64,000 bases of DNA from Alitta virens (taxonomy: Eukaryota > Annelida > Polychaeta > Phyllodocida > Nereididae), in assembly GCA_932294295.1 (NCBI GenBank), contig OW028577.1:3004001-3068000 (forward strand), read 5' to 3'. The stretch's first letter is position 1, and the number at the start of each line of letters is the position of its first letter. Below the pieces are notes generated by a model. The model was not told where the DNA came from, made no database searches, and saw nothing but the letters and a program-made list of their open reading frames with translations. A program made the position numbers and the translations under genes. Of this stretch, positions 11,160-22,200 are shown one piece after another.

Positions 11160-12945
11160 TTAGTCAGCCAATGCTATGCACATCTTCGTATCTTTAAAAC
11201 CTATAATAAACTGCTAAAAAAGACTATTCGTCAGGCAAAAATACTTTATTACCAAAATCGATTTCAACAATTTAAAAATGACATAAAAAACACTAGGTGT
11301 ACAATTAATGTAATCTTAAAGTGGAATAAAGAAAACAAGTGTTTTACTAGTTATTTCATGCACTATGGCACTCGTCTAGAGAACCCTAAAAACATCGCTG
11401 ATGAATTCAATAAATATTTCATCAATGTAGGACCTGCACATGCAGAAAAAACAGACATCCCTGAAAATTAATCTTGTGAAGACTACATGTTTCAGAACAA
11501 TACACTTTCAAATTTAATTCAGTAACCTTAGAATCTGTTATTAACACAATAGAACACCTGAAACCTAAATCTAGCAAAGGTGTAGATAATATAAGTACTA
11601 AATTGCTAAATTGCATAACTAAATTTATAAATATGATATTTGAGCAGGGTATATTTCCAGATGTATTAAAAATAGCAAAAGTCATTCCTATACACCAAAA
11701 GAATGACAACCATTATTTTGAAAATTACCGTCCTATCTCCATATTGCCTTGTGTGTCGAAAGTATTTGAAAGAATAATCCATGATCAAATTTATCAATAT
11801 TTTACAGCGTCCAAATTATTCTATACCAGTCAGTACGGATTCCCTAAATCACACTCAACTGAACTGGCTACTCATGAATTATTAGACCGCATTATTTTAG
11901 ATATGGACAAAAACAAACAACCAATAAATATATATATGGACTTTTCAAAGGCTTTCGACACATTGGATCATACCATTCTTATTATGAAACTAAAGCACTA
12001 TGGTATTAGAGAGAAACCCTTGGACTTATTAATCAGCTACCTAACAAACAGAATCCAATATGTAAATTACAACAATGTCTCCTCAGATAACTTACTTATT
12101 AAATGCGGTGTACCTCAAGGCTCAATTCTTGGTCAACTACTTTTTATTATATATGTAAACAATATAGTCAAAGTTACCAAAGATTTTAAACCAGTACTAT
12201 ATGCAGATGACACAACCCTTTTCACAAGTTTAAATTCTGACTCTGCAAACAGTTTAGAAAGCCTGAATAATGAATTTCAATCAATATCAGACTGGCTGAA
12301 ATTAAACAAACTCTCATTAAACATTGGAAAAACCAAAGCCATAACATGTCATACACCACAGAAGAAAATTCTGTATCCTAATTTATACATAGATGACACC
12401 AAAATAGAATTTGTAAATAAAGTTAACATTTAAAATGGACTTATCATGTAGAGCTAAATTCTAAGAAAATTTCTAAAACCCTAGGAATTATGTCAAAAAT
12501 CAAAAAAGAACTGCCTGTAAATGCACCATTAATATATATTATACATTGATACTTCCACACCTAAATTATGGACTGATGGCATGGGGCTGGAATTCCAACA
12601 GATTAATAACACTGCAAAAAAGAGCAGTATGTATCATGACCAAGAGCCATTTTAGAGCTCACACCACAAATCTGTTCTAAAAAGTAAATGTGCTAAAAAT
12701 CACTGATCTGTGTGCACTGCAGCATTATAAATTCTGTTTCAAATGTGAACATTCAATGCTACCACATTACTTCATAACTGAAATGAAAAATTATTTTCAA
12801 CAAAACACCCATGGATATTTAACTTGACTAAGACAAACAAATAATCTACTTGATTTCTTCCGTACATTTTGTTCTGTAATCACCCTCATCCCTACAGCAG
12901 TATAAATTATGCCTTTGGAATAAGTTATATACTCAATAAACAATG
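11160..12945 (+). mobile_element. Jockey/CR1-like LINE, 5'-truncated, frameshifted
   Basis: 11215-11470 encodes the linker before the reverse transcriptase, including FNKYFINVGPAH, before a stop. 11603-12433 is one open frame of 276 codons with palm and finger motifs NYRPISILPCVSKVFERI, YGFPKSHST, MDFSKAFDTLDH, GVPQGSILGQ and the catalytic YADDT at about 12200. A frame change at about 12433 is followed by thumb-region remnants (LPHLNYGLMAWG) to about 12750. The endonuclease and ORF1 are missing, so it is inactive. It is related to, but distinct from, the LINE in the segmental duplication. Confidence 0.88.
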
Positions 12946-13116
12946 AAACGATATGCCCTCAGTCGGCACTGCTTCCGCAGCGCACCGACTGTGTAGACTC
13001 GGTTTACCCACGATCATGCTCGCACGAGTCTAATACCATACTTTGAAAGACTAAAAAAAGATACAATCGAGTTCTACTGCAGGCCATAGGGGAGAAAAAG
13101 TACCAAAAGAGCTTTT
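12946..13116. other. Short GC-richer spacer
   Basis: Contains GCACCGACTGTGTAGACTCG and CATGCTCGCACGAGTC, which look like part of an unknown repeat. No coding frame. Confidence 0.3.
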
Positions 13117-13224
13117 GGATGGCTGCTTCATCCTTAATCTCATTGCCATGGTCCCTGCCTGTTCTAATTAGCCCGGCAGGTGCAGAAATACAGGATGTAA
13201 AGCCCTAATCACACACACACACAC
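13117..13224 (+). mobile_element. SINE family 1, 3' fragment
   Basis: Body only (GGATGGCTGCTTCATCC to TGTAAAGCCCTAATC) with a short AC run at the end. The tRNA-like head is missing. Confidence 0.8.
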
Positions 13225-13259
13225 CAAAATAGGTCACTAACACCGTAGCAGATTAGTAT

Positions 13260-13325
13260 TGTTTGATGACGTCATATATATTGTGATGTCATCAATGTAA
13301 CAATTAAGTAGTGACGTCATCTTAT
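13260..13325. repeat. TGACGTCA-rich short palindromes
   Basis: TGATGACGTCATATA, GATGTCATCA and GTGACGTCATC occur within 60 bp. TGACGTCA is the CREB/ATF consensus, but no gene start lies nearby, so regulation is speculative and a small inverted repeat is as likely. Confidence 0.35.
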
Positions 13326-13436
13326 CGTCTTTTTATTCTATATGGTTACTGAGTTGAAATTCAGAACATCAGAAGTGTGACTTTTGGTCTTACTGCCCTT
13401 CCTCCTTGATTTTTCCCAAGGCTACGGCCCTGACAT

Positions 13437-14709
13437 TAGAGGTGTACCGATATTAAGATTGGGCATCGGTATAGGCCGATACTGGGCTTTGAATATCGGT
13501 TTCGGTGGATCGGTATTAAATGGAGCCGATACCAAGTACCAGCCACGCCCCAATGAACAGTGCCCATTTATAGCTAGAGTCAGTGAACCGCATCTCATTC
13601 CAGCCTCAGTTGGACTGCAGCAGGTTGCATAATTACATGATAATTGCACCTAGAGAGATTTTAGTGAGATTGTGCTTATTATTCTGTTGTGTTTAAATGA
13701 GGGAAAATGCAAGGGATCAGAGATTGCAAACAGGGATTGTATCCAGAGGTTTATGCACAAGTATTTCTATCATGATCATACTTTGAAGGAAATATTCATG
13801 CCATTGAATATTATTTCTATAATATTCATTTGTTCCACCTCCATATAATAGAGAAAATTACATCACAGCAATATCAATACAAGTATGAAATTGTATTACT
13901 GTGTGTCTGAATAAGGTTTTATAAAAATCCCAATATGGATTTAGTTTTATGTGTAGCTAACTTAATGGGAGAATGATCATATTCAACTATTTTCTTAGTT
14001 TACTATACAGAATTTGCTGAGACAAATGGTACTAAGTTACGACAGGACTAATGTTTGACAAATTCTGTGATATCTTAAGAGATAAACTGTATGATGACCA
14101 ACTTTATGTGCATCTGTGCAAATTGGCATATTCAGTGAAGACCAATTACGAGAAAATAATTTGGCACTGCAATTTAGTAGTCAGCTAAAATAGACTTTAT
14201 TGTAAACAGAAAAGCAGTCAAAATATTGCTATAAAATGTAACTGGGTCAATTACAAGTTAATAGAGCAAAATCCCTAGAATGAGATAAGATCTTGTTTGT
14301 CGTAGTGTGTGTCGCATATTGCTATGGGACCTATTGTTTGGGACTCACTGAAGTGTGGAAACAATTTTTCATTAATCATTGTTAATATATAGTGTCTGTT
14401 TGCAGTTAGCTTTATTGTGTAGTTTATGATTAGGAGAGATATGACTTCATATTATACCGAACATTCATTATGGTGCTGATTGCAATAGATTGTTCCACGG
14501 AACATAATAGAGCTATTCTAAACACCAAACAATGATATGGGTCAATTGACTAGGTAATAGTGAGAGGGGGGGGGGGCATAGACCTGCGAATGCATTAGGG
14601 TGGGTGGCTTACAAGAACAGCTGTTATCATTGTCAGGATCAGTATCGGCCAATACGAGGGAGCAGTATTGGGTATCGGTTCGGTAAATTCCTGGATCGGT
14701 ACACCTCTA
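13437..14709. mobile_element. hAT-like non-autonomous element, full length
   Basis: Perfect 15 bp terminal inverted repeats, TAGAGGTGTACCGAT and ATCGGTACACCTCTA. Subterminal regions are rich in further CCGATAC/GTATCGG words in both orientations. The interior has no transposase frame. Other fragments are at 4357-4568 and 36882-36932. No clear target duplication is visible around this copy, so the 8 bp hAT signature rests on the 4357 copy. Confidence 0.75.
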
Positions 14710-15169
14710 TGTAGCGCCCTCTGAAATAGTGTTATTGTTATATTGTTTTAGTACCGGGTACACACCACACTAGAACTGATCGGCCTTATAAATGCTTAAC
14801 AAATAATGTCAGATTCAGCAATATTTAACTATTTTGTTCACTGTTACGTTGAATAAAAGTTCAGTAATTGACCTAGAGTTTTACCATCCTGTTCATTCTA
14901 CAAAAAACTATATCTATATAAGTGGGAAATTACAGTTTTAGGTCCACATAACAGAGTTGTAAACCTCCAATTTTCCAATTCTGCTGTCAGATGATATCTT
15001 AAAGTCGATAACCAGTTTACTTTTGTTGTACAACTGAGCAAGTGATCAATAGTCATATATGTGCAAAAATTGCAGAAATAATATATTAAAGTGTCATTTG
15101 GAGTTATAATAAGTCAGGCTAGCTATTATGCTTCACTCAAAAATGATCATTTCAGTGATTTCAAGCCAT
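14710..15169. other. No gene seen
   Basis: AT-rich spacer between two mobile elements. No motif recognised. Confidence 0.35.
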
Positions 15170-15712
15170 TAAGTCATTTTCAGTGTCCTCCTATTTCCTG
15201 GTCACAGGACATCCGTTGCCAAGCATACATGAGGCTTACGTGAGGCACTCGTAGACCGCTCGTAGATTGCCTGCATGGAAGACGACAGGTGGGCGACGGA
15301 CGTCCAATGGACGTCTGCCGAGTGAATGGCGAGTATATACGGATGGACAGTGGCTACGTATGGCCAAGGATGGCCACGAACGTATGTAGGATGTACGTTC
15401 GTCCTGACTTACGTCTTGACGGGTGTCCTGATGTACAAAGGATGTACGTAGGACGTACGTAGGATGTACATAAACAATCACTCGTAGAACGTCCGCCAAA
15501 GTTTTAAACATGTTTCAAAATGTTTGCCCTCTCAACGTATATACGTGAGTGGTCAAGCGCAACCAGGAGTGATCTACGAATTAGCGTGAGTATACGTAAA
15601 ACGCTTGGCGAGTGAATCACGTATGGACAAGGATGAGCAAGAGTAAAAAAACAATTCCATCCATCGTCATACGTAGGTCTTATACGTGATAGTGTTAACG
15701 CCCCTTTAGAGT
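15170..15712. mobile_element. MITE with 11 bp internal repeats (copy 1)
   Basis: The right end is GTGATAGTGTTAACGCCCC, the complement of which matches the left end of the 48.87 kb copy (TTAAGCCCCATTCACACTAA). Shared internal words are GTGAATCACGTATGGACAAG, GGATGGACAGTGGCTACGTA and TGGTCAAG. Short repeats such as GGATGTACGTA and CTCGTAGA with 10-11 bp spacing fill 15240-15480. TTAA at the ends suggests TTAA targeting (piggyBac or Kolobok-like), an inference. The left border is approximate. Confidence 0.6.
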
Positions 15713-16597
15713 GTTAGTGCCATGCAAGTTAGATAATTTTTTGTACCAGATTTAAATCTATAGAACTTTCATCATCACTTTCTTTGCATGCCTGTGTTGC
15801 TGCTCTATGACCAGTTCTAGCCGATTTTAGCCAAATTTTGGTTACCAACTGTATGCAAACTGCATAAATTAACATTTTAGACATAATTGAATCGATAACC
15901 ATGGGTCTTACAAGGGATTGACCATGGCCTACATTTGACTGTGATTTAGTCCAAGGAAAGTTGTGCTATAAATAGCCTGCTGCAGTGGCTAAATTGTCAG
16001 AGGCGCTGGTATGATTGGAAATGGGGGTTGAAGGACCTGGATAGAATCCAACCAAGAGAAAGTTTTTTTGTTTTTTTTAATTTATATATGTCATTCATTT
16101 AAAGTTACTTTTCCCCATTTACAAAACTAAAGAAAAAAAGCAACCAAAAACAAGTCTGGTCATTTTAAGACAGCTTTTCTTGTTATTTTGAATCATACAC
16201 TGTAGCTGTATTGTATATTGGAAATACATCAATAACACCCATGTAACTAGAGTTGATATGGAGTTATGAAATATATATTTTGTAGTCTAGCATCATTAGA
16301 AAAGTTCTCAGCATCATGGGAGATCAGCAAAATGTGCATAATGAACGGTTTTTTTGGAGGTAGTGGAAATATCAGCATATACCAAAAAGGTCATGTACCA
16401 TAAACCAGTAATAAGTGATGTGAAAGTAATGCAATTTGTAAGTACACTTTGTACGGTAGTGCATGGCAACCAAGCTCAACTATGCAATATAAAAGTTTCT
16501 GAATAATTTTTTTTATTTGTATACCTATAGCATATGTAATTGATTGATCATGCAACACTAACCACCTCAATATCACATATAATAAATCCAGCAACTG
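15713..16597. repeat. Diverged direct repeat partner of 18.0 kb
   Basis: AGTGTTAGTGCCATG at 15710 and TCATTCATTTAAAGT to AGCTTTTCTTGTTATT (16090-16185) recur, diverged, at 18010-18185. No gene seen. The block was probably duplicated before the MITE landed beside it. Confidence 0.5.
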
Positions 16598-16790
16598 GGT
16601 GGATTATGGTTAAGGCATTCGCCATTTCCATATTGGCCAGCTCTGCTGAAGGTCCCAGGTTCCATACCCGGCCTGGGCACTCTTCATGAGCTACACCCAG
16701 CAGCTGGATGTCAATCGCATGAGACGGTATATTGGAGGTGCCTTGTACTTGGTGTCTATGCTGAGGCAGGTAAAAGACCCCACCCATTGG
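16598..16790 (+). mobile_element. SINE family 2, most complete copy
   Basis: tRNA-like 5' half with box A TGGTTAAGGCATTCGCC and box B GGTTCCATACC, followed by the family body (GGGCACTCTTCATGAGCTAC, GAGGTGCC, CTATGCTGAGGCAGGTAAA). It differs from family 1 in both head and body. Confidence 0.75.
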
Positions 16791-17998
16791 TTAAACTTAG
16801 CAATAGTTTCTTCACAAACTCCATGTAAACAGATCATTATAACTTGAGTCACATTTTTTCATAGTTTTTCAGTGCGTTACCATGACACCATCATAGCTTT
16901 TCATTCCGTTTATTAATGCACAGAAAATGAAAAATATTTCGCATTTTACCACCTACTAAAAATGCAATGGAACCGCATAATTAAGACCATTGGGAATCGC
17001 ATAATTAAGACCACTGGCAATCATTAAAGTGTCTGAATAATAACTAAGAAACGTTTTTAATTGCAATAACACTTCGGACTTATGAAGTAGTTAATAATTG
17101 AGGTGGTCTTAAAATTGTGTGGTCTTATTTGTGGAGTTGCCCTGTTCAGTGGAGCTATGGACCATGAATTTGTTACATGGGTGGACTCTCTTTCTCTCTC
17201 ATCACGTCAATCAACCCTCGATAGAGGCAATAACTTGCCTTAGAGGGTTGCACTTCCCATATCTATCTATCTATAGCACAATTAATATAACTAAATGTAA
17301 AGTACTGATTGTGACGAAAATAAAATACGTAAATCGAGACTCATTAATACTCTATGAGACATAACAGAAGCTTCACCTATTTCATTTTTTGCTTCTCGAA
17401 TTTGCCTATATGTTTAATGAGAATTTCTTTTTTTTATATTTGACAAATTGATCTTAAAAACTCCCAAAGAAGATCAGACAAGTCTAAAAAATTCCCAAAG
17501 AAGGTCAAAGAAGTTTGGCCAGAGGTTCGATAATGGTTTCTTGCACGGTCTTAGCTGCAGGGATCTGCGGTAGGTCTATTTTTTCAACTCACCTCATCAT
17601 TACAGTCCTCGGATAAAAATGGATAGGTTTTTATGAAACAATCATTACATCTCATGATGATGTCGATGGTGTCATCAACCTTTCCAATTAGGCTCCTATT
17701 TATTTGTCAATGACACAGAAATAATTTATTAAACCTGGGCTAATCGAATTCCCACTGCAAAGTCTATGTCAAAGATTAAGTCTAATTATACCATATTGTG
17801 ATAGTCCTGAAATTCTTCATTTCCCAAGTAATCACGCTATAGGTGCTAACATGAAAATGGCCAGGAGTAATTTTTTGCCTCAAATATTTTTCTGTGTATT
17901 TATTCACTTAATTCTAAGATCTGTCTCCCAGGGTACCTATATTCCTGATAGTATCTCATTCGTGCAGTTCTTTAGCTTTATTTAAACTTTATGCTGAT
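16791..17998. other. No gene; short inverted motifs
   Basis: 16975-17120 has GCATAATTAAGACCA twice, then its complement type (GTGGTCTTA) twice, the same words that form the array at 60.49-60.98 kb. (ATCT)n at 17260. Otherwise AT-rich spacer. Confidence 0.4.
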
Positions 17999-18660
17999 AT
18001 GTTTATATTTCATTCATTTAAAATAAATTTTCCCCAATTTACCAAAAAAAAAAAAAAAAAAAAAAAAATCTTTATTCAGCACAAAATACAAGCTTTATTC
18101 TACTACAAACAAATCTGGTGCAGGTGTCTTTTTTTAAACACAGCTTTTCTTGTTATTAACAGTGTTAGTGCCATGAAAGTGTTAGATTTTTTTTTACACT
18201 GTGTGTCATCACCTTTATGAAACTATGTAGCCGATAGGCTGTGTATTGACTTAAGAAATCTTCTCTTAAAAACTACAAGAGAAATGGATACTTTTTTTTT
18301 TTTAAGTCCAGCGCCCTAATTATGGATTTTTTTTTCTACTTTACCTAACTAAACAATATAATTGGTTAAACTATTTAGCCGATAGGCGGTGTATTGACTT
18401 AAGGAATCTTCTTTTAAAATGCAAGAAAAGTGGATTCATATTTTTTGAGTTTATAAGCATTTTTTCTGAAGAACAAGAATTGGTAAACTTGGCACATAAA
18501 CATCTAATTATGCTGTAATTTCATTGTTAGACCTTAAATACCATAAGCCATCCTATAGACTATGAGAGAAATTGATTACGTTAGATGAGTAAACAAGCAA
18601 AACATGTTCATAATTAGGTCGCTGGGCTGTGAGGTGATGACACACAGTGTTTATTGACAG
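17999..18660. repeat. Poly(A) run and 150 bp-spaced direct duplication
   Basis: A pure A run of about 27 lies at 18042-18068. 18219-18290 and 18368-18440 are direct copies sharing AGCCGATAGGC and GTGTATTGACTTAAG. No coding potential. Confidence 0.6.
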
Positions 18661-18708
18661 TGTTTTTGGAAGAAAAAGTGAACAATTTGAGTCACGAAAC
18701 TGGAATCA

Positions 18709-18783
18709 AAGCCTGCGTTTGCCATTGAGGAGGACCAAAGCCTGTCATTCATGTAAACTGCAGTTTTACTGGAGACCTGGATC
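18709..18783 (+). pseudogene. Broken duplicate of the fibrinogen-like exon
   Basis: Nearly identical to 19187-19264 of the first visible exon (AGGACCAAAGCCTGTCATTC and GTAAACTGCAGTTT) but missing about 13 bases (ACTTGGATGGGCC), which shifts the frame. It diverges into unrelated sequence after GGATC. There is no splice site at either edge, so it is a decayed partial exon duplication just upstream of the live exon. Confidence 0.75.
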
Positions 18784-19101
18784 CAAAAAAAGTATCTGTA
18801 TTTGAATCTGAAACTGAATCTGCACAAACAACTTCTTTGTGGACCATGGCAAAATTGAGGTCCCTTATGGCATATACCTTTCACCTCATAGCAACCACTT
18901 ACTATAAAATAATCGATCACATGTATATTACCCACTCCTATAGTACACATCCCCATACTGTTTCTTATAAACATGCTAATCTTTTGCAAAAGATTAGCAT
19001 GGGGAATTAGGTTTGGATATGTGTTGTGGTTCACATAGTCTACTATATATAGCTTCGTATTGCAATTTGTGCTTTTGATGCTTGATATTGTTTCATTGCA
19101 G

Positions 19102-19296
19102 TGTACCTTTGGTTCATAGCGAATACACAGGGTATTCCGCGGTCTTGCAGACATTTATACGCGACAGGTGTAAGACAGCCTAGTGCGTTTGCCATTGACT
19201 TGGATGGGCCAGGAGGACCAAAGCCTGTCATTCATGTAAACTGCAGTTTCACTGGAGATCTGGATCGATATGTTATACACCACAGCCATGAAAATG
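19102..19296 (+). CDS. Exon a of fibrinogen-like/PAN gene
   Basis: Acceptor TTTCATTGCAG, donor GGTAAATT; phase 1 at both ends, 195 nt. Encodes RSCRHLY, then AIDLDGPGGPKPVIHVNCSF and the start of a YVIHHSHENG strand, the opening of a fibrinogen-like fold. It has a broken twin 400 bp upstream. Confidence 0.75.
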
Positions 19297-22200
19297 GTAA
19301 ATTAAATGCACATTTAAAATGTAACTGAAGTAGTGTAGGAAAGATCCCATAATATTTTCCTTTGGCCCTCAAACTTGCAGATAATATTCAGTATAAAAAT
19401 TTCTGACTATCCCTTGAAAGTCTTGAGTGTCCTGTTGCCTAGGGTTGAAGGGTTGTAGCACTGTGGGTGAAGACCTCAAACATCAGGTACTTACACAGGG
19501 CTACTTTAGCACACTCTAGTTATGCCTGTCCAGCTATCCCATACCACAAACATGAATGACTTGATAGGCTGACACCTCATTAAACATAATAACATTCCTT
19601 GATTCACATTTTCACAACAAAGCAAGAAAAATCATCAAATGGACAGAAATTTTAAAAGGTCATACCCTGATTTGTTTTATTGTGATCAGGATACTTCTAG
19701 ATAATCAGGATACTTCTAGATAATTTTCGTCAATGGCACTGAACAGATGTTGTAACGGCGTTGTGACAACTTTTCAATGATCCTTTTTTACCGTATCCCA
19801 AATGCCTTGCATGAGTTCATAGAAACACCGGTGCTACCCACTGGACAAGGGCCGCCTTTAAGTTAGAATTGAGTCAGTCTGTCATTGGCTTGACGTTGAT
19901 TCAATGTGGCTGACACCCGATGATGTCGCGCTGATAGTGGGTGTCATTGCCGACTGTATAAAGTGTTGGACTATAAACCCCACACTGTAAAAAAAAAATC
20001 CTGTAGTTTTTACAGTATTTTACTGGAAAATGTTTGCACAGTATCTTTCTGAAAAAACTACAGCAACAAGTTGGCCTACTGTAAATTAGAATATACGGTT
20101 ATTGGCAGTGATATTACAGCACATGATTGCTTACTGTGAAATGTTACAAACAGCATTTTACCGTAAATGACTGCTACAAGTTATCTTACTGTAAATCATA
20201 TTTATACTCTGGTAAATCTTTCAAATGGCTTCTCGTCAAGTCTTAAAAGCACAGTACTGTATATGAGACTACCTGTTGGCTTTCCATATAATTTTTCTCA
20301 CGTCAACACCTTGGTGTAAAGCTATGGCATTGACTGTTCAACTGTAGCATTTTAGACAAGCTTCAAGCACTACAAATTTTTTCAATGCTCTTGTACAATA
20401 AAGTGCATTTTACTTCAACATTTCAATAAAATTACATCTATATGGTATTTGAAGTACCTGTAACTAATATCTTGGAATGCCAGTTCATGAGCCAGTAAAG
20501 CCTACAGTAGCAGGTACTAATATTCCTCAAATCATTGATACAATGGATTTAAATTTTCACTTATAGTTGCATTGGTTAAAAATAATTTCTGCAACATATA
20601 TACCAGCATATAAATTAAGGTAATTAATGCGTATGGGCCCACTTAACCCAAACACAAATACAACATTTGGATACAATGTAGCATTTATTTCTGAGGAATA
20701 AAAACTCCGATGATACACAATCATATCAGTTCATAACATTTACCTTTTTATCAGGCATCACAAAACATCAAATTTTACATTTTAATGAAACAACCAGTTT
20801 AAAAAAGATACCATGACTTTGAGAAAAAAAAAACCTTAAAAATTAAAAGTAATTCATTAATCTATTAATCCAAGCAAAGCAAGCATTTCAAATAAAGCCA
20901 ATGTCGAGTTGATATTGCCATCATCAGGCTTATGTGGGCCCAACATCCAGCCGGTGGCATATAAAAGATCTAATAGTCTACTGAATGCAACACATAGCTG
21001 CTAATTTCCAAAAACAGCATGAAAACAAAGTGAACAAAAAAGTGTAATACATGCATATACATCATTTAGATGTTATATGTAGATAATTTAAAATAATATG
21101 TAGATAATTTTAAATAGGATATGGCCCCTGAACACCAGTAAACTATACATTTACTTAACTGAACTGAAAATTATGCAACAGTAATATGCTGCAAGGCCGA
21201 TTTGCGGTATCTTGCCATAAGAACTTGTTGTATAGTTAGTTTATGGTAAACGTATTGTATACAAATATTCTTATTGTAAAAATGATTATGATTATGGTTG
21301 TAATAAATGCATCTCTCTCTCTCTCTATCTACCATATTGTTTATGGCAACATACTGTGGCATTTCAGAACAAGAACGGTATGCTCCTGTTCTTTACTTCA
21401 ACTGTAAATTTTACAGTATACCAGTTAAGATTGACTGTTGCGGTATCATGGTGTAGAGTACATGGCCAAATGTGTCATGTGCATTTTCCATGAGAAGGAT
21501 AAATGCATGGAAAATGCACATAGCACATTTGGTCATGTAGGTTTATTGTATTTTTCCTGTAAAATATTCGCTTACATGCTGCGTGGTGGATTTGGTCTAT
21601 TTCACAGTACGGTATAATATCATTTTCTTCACCTTAGCGGTAAATATTATAGCATTATGCTGTCGAATAGATGTATGGTATCTTACCGTAAAGATTTTAC
21701 GGTAGCATGCTGCATACCTAAATAACAGTATTTTACTGTAAAAACTACGGATAAATTGCAAGACAACTACGGGAACTCGTTACAGTGCACCTTTACCTTT
21801 AATATATTCATTAAAGATACTGACTACGGTAACTTGTTACAGTGCACCTTTACCTTTAATATATTCATTAAAGATACTGACTACGGTAACTTGTTACAGT
21901 GCACCTTTACCTTTAATATATTCATTAAAGATACTGACTACGGTAACTTGTTACAGTGCACCTTTACCTTTTATATATTCATTAAAGATACTGACTACGG
22001 TAACTTGTTACAGTGCACCTTTACCTTTAATATATTCATTAAAGATACTGACTACGGTAACTTGTTACAGTGCACCTTTACCTTTAATATATTCATTAAA
22101 CATACCGTCTACCGAAACTCGTTACAGTGCACCTTTACCTTTAATATATTCATTAAAGATACTGACTACGGTAACTTGTTACAGTGCACCTTTACCTTTA

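Noticed and set aside
13260..13325. CREB-site cluster as a promoter
   Set aside because: No gene start lies downstream; it is as easily explained as a small inverted repeat.
15236..15511. 91-codon minus frame
   Set aside because: Lies wholly inside the MITE and its 11 bp repeats.
18651..19154. 167-codon minus-strand frame
   Set aside because: It is antisense to the fibrinogen-like exon and its broken twin and has no motif of its own.
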